Shown: one piece after another, positions 58,101 through 64,000 of the stretch | Layout of the letters: each line of letters begins with the position of its first letter | How positions within the stretch are numbered: the stretch's first letter is position 1 | NCBI GenBank assembly: GCA_030435675.1 | Contig: CM059622.1 | Coordinates: 14,570,001 to 14,634,000 of the forward strand | DNA from: Steinernema hermaphroditum | Taxonomy: Eukaryota; Nematoda; Chromadorea; Rhabditida; Steinernematidae | Length of the DNA: 64,000 nucleotides | Direction: 5' to 3' | The notes under the pieces: model-generated | Database searches by the model: none | Told to the model about the DNA's origin: nothing | The model's input: only the letters and a program-made list of their open reading frames with translations | Translations under genes and position numbers: made by a program

Positions 58101-61100
58101 GACGATGACGCGGATTTGACCAATGCAGCAAGGTTGGTTGAAATATGAAATTTGAGATTAGATATAGCGAATTCGCGTGGTAACAAGGAAAACAGTAAGT
58201 GCAGATAGACCTTAAGTGCGCTGTTCTGTCGTGTACTGTAATGACTTTCGAATCTTAGGTTACATGTTTTCTAGATTCTTTGGGCAATACGGGGTGTGAA
58301 CTCAACAAAACCAGAGCTAGTTCGGCTCACTTGGTTCATGAGCGATTCCGAACCGACATATACTAGAGTCATTTGAGACATCTGTTCGTAAGGTCCGATC
58401 AGGGGAAACCGGATCCAAGCACTTTTTCCACACGCCCTTCGTTTGCACTCTGATCGCACCGATCCTCCTGAATAGTTACAATAATCTCAAATGTTCATTT
58501 GGTTCTGGCTCCACATGGTCCGGCTCATTTGGCTCCGGGGCGATTCAGAGACGCCATCGCCGACTGTTCGGGAGGAGCGGTTCGATCGCAGAATGAGGAA
58601 CATGGGCTTCCAGTTTCTTTGATCGTCTGCGCTCACTTCGAACAGCCGTAATTGGTCGTTGGCTCTGGAATCAAGTGAGCAGAGTTGGAGCCGGTTTTGA
58701 TTTAAAGTCCGAGTCGAGTTAGGGAGCCGATCCCGGTCAATTATCTGAATCAGGGATATCTTCATAATCTAGAGAATTATTGAATCCGATGACTTTGGGC
58801 AGCCGTTTTTTGAAAGCCGGGAGGAAAAAGGTGCCAAAGCATTCATAGGATCTGCTCTATTGTCGTTTACCCCACCCCATTACAGAGAACGTCGCGCAAA
58901 TGTCGACTCCCTCCGACGAAAGATCCGCCAACTGGAAGGCGACAACGACCTCCTGAAAACGAATCTCTCTGAGCTTCGCGCTCAAAACAGTACCCTCGAA
59001 GAGAAGGAGAGGGAATTGGCCGAAGAGTACATTAGGCAATTGGAGCTCGCCCATGACAAGGTAGGCTATTCTCACGCCCTAGAGATATACTTCACCCACC
59101 TGTTTTAGATCGCCCGGCTCAAAACCGAAATCGCCGCTAAGAACGAGGAGTGCGCTGTGCAGAATGCCGAAGTCGAGCAGCTGATCAAAGACATCAACAC
59201 GCGACACAGTCGTGAGAAGATGCTCAACCAGGAGAACATGGATCTTCACGTGCAGCTGACCGAAGCTCTCGAGAAGCAGGATCAGCTGACGGCTACGGTG
59301 GAAGGCTTGCAGGAGCGATACACCGAGGTGATGGGAATGCTCCAAGACGCCGAGGAAGAGCTCAGCAACTTCCGGCAACGCGGCAATCTGTACCTCAGAA
59401 CGACGAGCTCAGATTCGCTATATGATTCCTTGGCCAGTGAATTGGAGGCGTCCGACAGTGGATTCTACAATACTCCCATGATCTCGGCGAGGTAATATGG
59501 GGCAAAAAAAGATGCTGTTTTAAAATCAGTTAAAAAAGCCCTCAAAATAAAGATGTTGTTTCAGAAGCGAATCCCGCCAGAGTCACCCTTCCAACCTTCA
59601 CTCCGAGATGGAAAAACTCTCGGGTGGTCATCTCAACGGCGCCCTCTCTCTCGGAGCCGAACTCTCTGCACAACTCTCCGACCCCCAGTTCCTTCCCTTC
59701 TCCGAAACGGCGGCCACTCCACTCAAAGAAGGCGAAATCCTCGAAGTGCCCTCGACGGTGATGATCGAGATTGCCGTCAATCGTTCAAGAAGCCGAAGTC
59801 GTCCCAAGGCGCTGAAGGAGGAGTCCGAACCCGAGGAGATTCCGGAGCCTGTCAAGCCCGAACTCAAGGAAATCCTTCCCATCCTGATCGAGGTTCCCAC
59901 GCCGATGACTCCTCTGGCCACTTCGACTCCTGTCGCCGCTCAACGCGGAGTTTCGCGCATCGTCGACGACGAAACCGCGTCGACCTCCTCCACCCTCAGC
60001 AAGAGCACTTCCAGCGAGTCGCTCAACAACTACGAGGGCCCCAAGATGGGCCAACCCGGCCAGCCCGGAACCCGCGATCTCGACTTCGGCATTCGCCGTC
60101 TCCAGCTCCGAAAACAGGTACGGTAGCGCTTCTCTTCCGCTTGGTTGTGCACCCCTACACTCCACAAACAATCAAATAACATCGTCATCTACCGATAATA
60201 ACAGTGCATGATTTTAGTCCCACCACTTCCTCGGCAAACTGAGCTCTATGCTGAAGTGTGCAAAGAACCCAAAAGAAGTAAGACCGTGATTAACACTAGT
60301 GATTCTGTAGAGAGTAGCGCACAACGGTGACGGCTAGAGAGCTTTTCATCCCCTACTTACCCCGCCTCTCCCTGTCCCTCACCCCAAACGCTTTTTGTGC
60401 TTTTACTCAAATCGCTCTTTCAGATCGAAATGGACTATCAGAAATATCGACGAGAACGTGGATTGGCTCCTAGCAAGTCTCAGGTAAGGTTGTCTGCTTA
60501 AGAGCCAGCTTCTAAGCTTCTCTTATTGCAGAGCTCAGCCAAAGCGAGCAAAGCGAAGCTGTCCAAAATGGTCGCCCAATTGGCCAAGAGCCGAAACCTG
60601 CTTCCCCAGTGGAGCTTCGCCCAAGAAGCACAGGAGAAACTCATCGCCAACGATCCTTTCGCCAAGTTTCTCGCCAGCACTGACCCTCTTCGCGTCAGCC
60701 AGCCCTTCCGAAAGCTCACCCACATCGGACTCTTTGGCGCTCTGACAAATGGTGAATCCGCTGGAACATCGAATGGCATCTTGACGCGAAGAAACGTCTC
60801 TGAGGTACTTACACCTTCATTTTGACCTTCGCATAAACGTCTCTACCTTTAGCGCCTGTCAGCTCCATCGACTCCCACCTCTTCGCCCTCCCATATGCCC
60901 TCCACTCCACTCCGGCACCTCGTCTACACCAACGGACAATCGCTCAAAGCGTCGCCCATCGAAGCCGATCCCATCAACGGCTATCCGCCGGAAGACCCGA
61001 GTCCCCTGCAGCAACGCCCCAGTCGCCTTATGGGCGCCGTCTCGGGCATCTTCACGCGGTCGGCTAGCGTGCGTCTCCCGAAGAACACGTTGGCCCTGTC

Positions 61101-61170
61101 ACGGGACAACAGTCCAACATCGCTAACTCCGGCGAAGTACGATATCGTCGCGCGCGGCTCGATCTTATGA
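55115..61170 (+). CDS. trak-1: TRAK/milton kinesin-mitochondrion adaptor
   Basis: Exons are 55115-55209, 57918-58132, 58886-59060, 59109-59491, 59565-60117, 60218-60277, 60424-60483, 60532-60804 and 60853-61170; all junctions are in phase. The first ATG seen is at 55141 (701 residues from there), but the frame is open upstream, so a 5' exon may be missing. The HAP1/TRAK N-terminal coiled coil is clear: YDDASAIAQLLEEKEKDLEL followed by AAQIGKSLLEQNRELQERND, then RRKIRQLEGDNDLLKTNLSE, and ERYTEVMGMLQDAEEELSNF. The second conserved block is GQPGQPGTRDLDFGIRRLQL. The family links kinesin-1/dynein to mitochondrial Miro. Two consecutive 60-bp phase-0 exons (60218, 60424) could be cassettes. The C-terminal third is Ser/Pro-rich. 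AATAAA at 61287. Confidence 0.9.
55210..57711. other. TRAK intron, no further gene seen
   Basis: This is intron sequence between the first and second TRAK exons. A diverged copy of the 54.12 kb repeat lies at about 55595-55695. ORFs at 55352-55549 and 57170-57466 have no recognisable domain. Confidence 0.4.
57712..57882 (+). CDS. Possible small secreted peptide precursor
   Basis: A 56-codon ORF inside the 2.7 kb TRAK intron. It starts with a good signal-peptide pattern (MVAPALSLLFVVTVVCYACG) followed by PFPERTKRKALVRQPS, which has dibasic sites. A GTATTT..TTTAG intron (about 38 bp) could alter the tail. It could be a neuropeptide-like precursor, an alternative first exon, or chance. Its frame does not splice into the next TRAK exon. 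Confidence 0.3.
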   Translation: MVAPALSLLFVVTVVCYACGVPFPERTKRKALVRQPSLNKYFLNLFGFFANLVSLQ

Positions 61171-61540
61171 CTTCCCTACCCGGTTCCTCTCCCCACTCGC
61201 TCTCTCAACAACCAACGGGTCGCACCGCGAGACGACAGTTTAGGATCATGCATATACGATGTAAATATTTCTGATAGATTCTAAGTGAATAAAAACGGTT
61301 CTTCTGAGAAGTATCTGCAAGACGCTAAAGAATCTACCTTCTGAATCTACCTGTCCTCAGCGAGTTATGAATCATGTAGGGATCGGGGACAGGTGGAGAA
61401 TGGTTGTGCGAATCTTGTGTGCATCGATTGAAATGCGTTCACATTCCTAGTTCGTATGTTTGTTTGCCAACAGCGTGTATCACCGTGATGATTCACTCTA
61501 GATTCGTGCTTTCCATGTGCAGACTATCCTAATAACTAAA
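61171..61540. other. TRAK 3'UTR and spacer
   Basis: It includes AATAAA at 61287. The context GATTCTAAGTGAATAAAAACGG recurs at 63419 after the single-exon gene, and GTGATGATTCACTC at 61483 recurs at 62372 upstream of that gene. The segment therefore shares flanking sequence with its neighbour. Confidence 0.5.
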
Positions 61541-61544
61541 CTCA

Positions 61545-62060
61545 AGTACTTTACACCGGTTTTTCAAACAGAGTAAACAATGCGAAAATATGACCAAAAC
61601 AAAAAAAACGAGCATTTTCATCTGACCAACCAAATAGCTGTATTGTGGTGCGAAGAAGTGTACCACGAACAGATCTTGACGATGCATCTGATTCCATGGG
61701 CCAAAAAACACTTATTAGACCACGATTGGGTATTCCGGCAGAACTGGACGATTGCCCAGGGATCGAAATCATTGACGGCCTCTGCATGGACCACATGAGG
61801 ACCTAAGAGGCTAAAGACATTTGGCCGTCCAACTCTCCGGATCCGAATCGCACGAAGTACGCCATTTGGTACATTTTGGAGAAGAAGGCTTAAGACACCT
61901 AGCCATCACAGACTCCCTGAAGAGAACACTAGAGCAAACCTGGGAAGAAATTAGCCTGAAAACCCCTGCGTGCATTGGCCTAATTTCCAAGAAGCATCTT
62001 CAGCCCTGGATTGACGCTAAACATGATCACTTCAAGTGATATTTGGGTTATACTACGTAC
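61545..62060 (+). mobile_element. Decayed mariner-family transposase
   Basis: Frameshifted and stop-interrupted remains of the C-terminal half of a mariner transposase. In order: IPWAKKHLLDHDWVFRQN (cf. the FQQDGAP box, with the catalytic Asp position now Asn), WPSNSPDPNRTKYAIWYILE (the PPxSPDLNPxDYxxWxxLE box, frame 61812-61893), and DSLKRTLEQTWEEI..WIDAKHDHF (the C-terminal end, ORF 61821-62039). The catalytic site is broken and at least one frameshift is present, so it is inactive. Terminal inverted repeats were not found. Confidence 0.8.
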
Positions 62061-62167
62061 GTTAGCGTGCTGAATAAGCTATTGTAGTTTGTTTCCCGAT
62101 TTGGATGGGTTGTCTATTATAAAAGGCCTGTTTTTAATTGCACATAACTTTCTGATCACCCTGTATA

Positions 62168-62320
62168 ATGTCTTCCAAAAACGCCGGACGACTTGAATCA
62201 GATAGTTTTCCGAGCCATGATATAATCAATACAGTTCTTAAAATTGTGAATCATCTAGGGGACAATTTAAGAACGGGTTTACGGCAATCGATTGAATGGG
62301 ACTCGGCATTTACAGGCCTG
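62168..62320 (+). CDS. Orphan 5' exon candidate
   Basis: It is open from ATG 62168 to a GTGAGT donor at 62321, 51 codons (MSSKNAGRLESDSFPSHDII...). The next acceptor, TATTTCAG at 62411, would join it to the single-exon gene in the wrong frame (phase 0 versus ATG at +11). It may be an upstream ORF, a decayed exon, or another transcript. Confidence 0.3.
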
Positions 62321-62422
62321 GTGAGTCTCTCTTCGTCACTGTCGTGCCTGTGGTGCTCTATCGTGTCAACGTGATGATTCACTCAAGATTCGTTCGGAAA
62401 CTATATTTCAGATTCGTCCGCG

Positions 62423-63415
62423 ATGGATTCTGTTCCGTATAAGTTCTGTGAAGAAGTCATCGGACTGCTGAATATGAAAAAAGACGATTGCGCAGAGATA
62501 GCTAAACAGCTCACGGGACTTTGGAAGAGCGCAGCCGAGAGATATGCCGAAAATCTTCGAAGATTCGAGATGAAAATCTGGAAGAACACCGAAGACAACT
62601 GGTTCTGTAGACTTGATCGAACGCGGGACATGAATGACGACATCAAGCTTCCTGATTCAATTGCCGAGCTTCTTGCCATCGATCGCCGCTTTGTCAGAAT
62701 TGCTAACGTCACCATTGACCGTGATGGCTCTCGTTACCCTGGTGGTTCGATTATAGCCATGTCCAAGGATGATCTGATCAAAAAGCTGATTCCCTTCTTG
62801 AATGCTCTCACCGTCCATCCTGCACAATGTAGCTATGATCCAAGTGACTACCATGAGCACAGATGTGCATATCTCGACATATTTCAGCGATACGTCGCCT
62901 TCCGCACTTTGTATCTTATCCACCATGGTCCAGAATCGGAGGACTATCTGGCTGCTCAAGTGAAGAACAACCTCTTTCTGTCGTATATTGAGATCAAGGG
63001 ATGGCTGGACTGGCCAAATTCGGATAGAGTCGAAGATCTTGTGGTAGAATTCATGCGGAGGCCCAAGGTGAAAGTCAGAATTCAAGGAAATCTTATGGTG
63101 ACCACCAAGACCATAGAAGCCGTCTTCAAATTGTGGCACGAATCTGGGAAGTCGATCGACCTTGGTTGGGCCAGAGGCCCTACGGAGGAAGAGCTGCTGT
63201 CACTGCCGTTACCGAAGGGCGTAAAGAGGACCGAAGAACGCGAAAATGGCCTACTTTTGACCACATTCATTGTTCGTTGGACGAAAAAGAATACGCCAGA
63301 TCTTACATACAAATTCCAAGAGGATCATCACTATCGCTTTGCAACCATCGAATGCAGAGCGAATGAGATAGATGAGCATCTTAATCACCGGTTTATGCAA
63401 TGCACATGTTTGTGA
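62423..63415 (+). CDS. Intronless nematode-type protein, MDxVPxxFC family
   Basis: 330 codons uninterrupted, an oddity next to genes full of introns. The start MDSVPYKFCEEVIGLL resembles the N-terminus of expanded nematode-specific protein families of unknown function, which are often called F-box-associated-like; this is recalled from pattern, not searched. A segment LTGLWKSAAERYAENLRRFE follows, then mixed alpha/beta-looking sequence with conserved-looking Trp and His residues (WPNSDRVEDLVVEFMRRP) and a Cys-containing end (MQCTC). No signal peptide or membrane segment. The start codon lies 11 bases after a TATTTCAG acceptor, consistent with trans-splicing; AATAAA is at 63428. Lack of introns suggests retroposition or family-wide intron loss. 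Confidence 0.75.
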   Translation: MDSVPYKFCEEVIGLLNMKKDDCAEIAKQLTGLWKSAAERYAENLRRFEMKIWKNTEDNWFCRLDRTRDMNDDIKLPDSIAELLAIDRRFVRIANVTIDRDGSRYPGGSIIAMSKDDLIKKLIPFLNALTVHPAQCSYDPSDYHEHRCAYLDIFQRYVAFRTLYLIHHGPESEDYLAAQVKNNLFLSYIEIKGWLDWPNSDRVEDLVVEFMRRPKVKVRIQGNLMVTTKTIEAVFKLWHESGKSIDLGWARGPTEEELLSLPLPKGVKRTEERENGLLLTTFIVRWTKKNTPDLTYKFQEDHHYRFATIECRANEIDEHLNHRFMQCTCL

Positions 63416-63539
63416 GAGATTCTAAATGAATAAAAACGGAAGTCACTGGAAGTAACCGAAAATTTATTTTTGATTCTATTGAATTGTTCAGTAAATACGT
63501 TGTAAATATGTATTAAAATTTAATATTTAAATGTTCGAG

Positions 63540-63775
63540 AACGAAGTTCGCCGACCGCAAACGGTGATGGTACGGTGAGAGATCTCCTATATATAAATGG
63601 AGAACCGACGGGTCCGTTGGTCTGTTTGTGTGTGTGTGCGTGTGTGTGTGTGTTTTTCCGTGAGCACGGGGAAAACACCCACACAAAATAAGGACCCCGA
63701 GGGGAACCGAACCCGGCACCGCCCGCTAACAAACGAAGCACGTTCGCAATGAGCCACACAAGCAGTTGAGATGAT
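63540..63775 (-). mobile_element. tRNA-like, SINE-like sequence with (CA)n tract
   Basis: Read on the minus strand, TGTGGCTCATTGCGAACG (A-box-like) and GGTTCGGTTCC (B-box) are about 30 bp apart, as in a tRNA-derived Pol III promoter. The cloverleaf stems are imperfect and no clear anticodon arm forms. Downstream is a (CA)n/(GT)n microsatellite (63625-63652). This is the layout of a tRNA-derived SINE head followed by a simple repeat; only one copy is visible here. Confidence 0.4.
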
Positions 63776-64000
63776 AGCGCTTTACTTCCACCATATCTCT
63801 GGGGATGCAAGGCTTTGCGTTTCTTTACAGTTTTTGTGCCGTTTTTAGCGTATTTTTTAGCTTTGCAGATTTTTGGACAACTTCAATCATTTGCATGACC
63901 ACCAATCTTGCCGCCCGCAGGGCTACAGTTTTTTGGCCCCAAATTCAGCCCTTTGCATGAGCTCCTAATTGGCTTTTAGTACCTGGAGGGCGCGAATTCA
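63776..64000. other. Window end, nothing recognised
   Basis: T-rich sequence with two loosely similar halves (TTTGCATGA near 63889 and 63952). No ORF, tRNA or splice structure was seen. Confidence 0.4.

Noticed and set aside
63620..63655. CRISPR or telomere-like repeat
   Set aside because: It is a simple (GT)n microsatellite; no spacers or TTAGGC units.

Overview
The window reads as nuclear DNA of a free-living or entomopathogenic type nematode (rhabditid-like; the exact genus cannot be told from here). Reasons: compact multi-exon genes with many 40-60 bp introns, GT..TTTCAG/TTTTAG splice sites, splice acceptors placed immediately before start codons (the usual sign of spliced-leader trans-splicing), AATAAA signals, eukaryotic tRNAs, and nematode-type versions of macoilin, V-ATPase subunit C, a Skp1-related protein and a TRAK/milton adaptor. 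No bacterial, viral or CRISPR features were seen. All gene models below were built by hand from splice signals and reading-frame phase.

Layout. (1) 1-6.7 kb, minus strand: a tandem family of three secreted, multi-exon proteins of unknown function. Each has a tRNA-Leu(CAG) 270-860 bp upstream and a TGATAAG-type GATA site 60-80 bp upstream of the ATG. (2) 7.1-8.6 kb, plus strand: an unrecognised single-pass membrane protein, followed by a 2.4 kb repeat-rich spacer and a fourth minus-strand tRNA-Leu. (3) 11.0-15.3 kb, plus strand: a transmembrane thioredoxin/PDI-like protein. Its introns hold a fifth tRNA-Leu, a MITE-like inverted-repeat element, and a 185 bp fold-back carrying a copy of the gene's own 5' flank. 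(4) 15.3-24 kb: gene-poor, with a tRNA-Met. (5) 24.1-28.9 kb, plus strand: macoilin, 11 exons, 899 codons. (6) 29.4-33.1 kb, a dense housekeeping block: 22-residue ribosomal protein eL41 (minus), a Lys/Ser/Cys/His-rich small protein (minus), V-ATPase subunit C (plus, divergent from the previous gene), and a Skp1-like protein (minus, tail-to-tail with V-ATPase C). (7) 33.1-55.1 kb: about 22 kb with no recognisable complete gene, but with decayed direct and inverted repeats, GC-rich islands, an isolated poly(T) insertion with flanking duplication, a perfect hairpin and a few orphan exon candidates. (8) 55.1-61.3 kb, plus strand: the TRAK/milton kinesin-mitochondrion adaptor. (9) 61.5-62.1 kb: a decayed mariner transposase. 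(10) 62.4-63.4 kb: an intronless 330-residue protein of the 'MDxVPxxFC' type, then a tRNA-like (SINE-like) sequence at the window end.

Most recognised genes are ordinary cell-biological housekeeping or neuronal genes. The lineage-specific material is the secreted family at the left end, the small Cys/His protein, the single-exon gene at the right end, and the repeat structures, especially the intronic fold-back that repeats the host gene's own upstream sequence.
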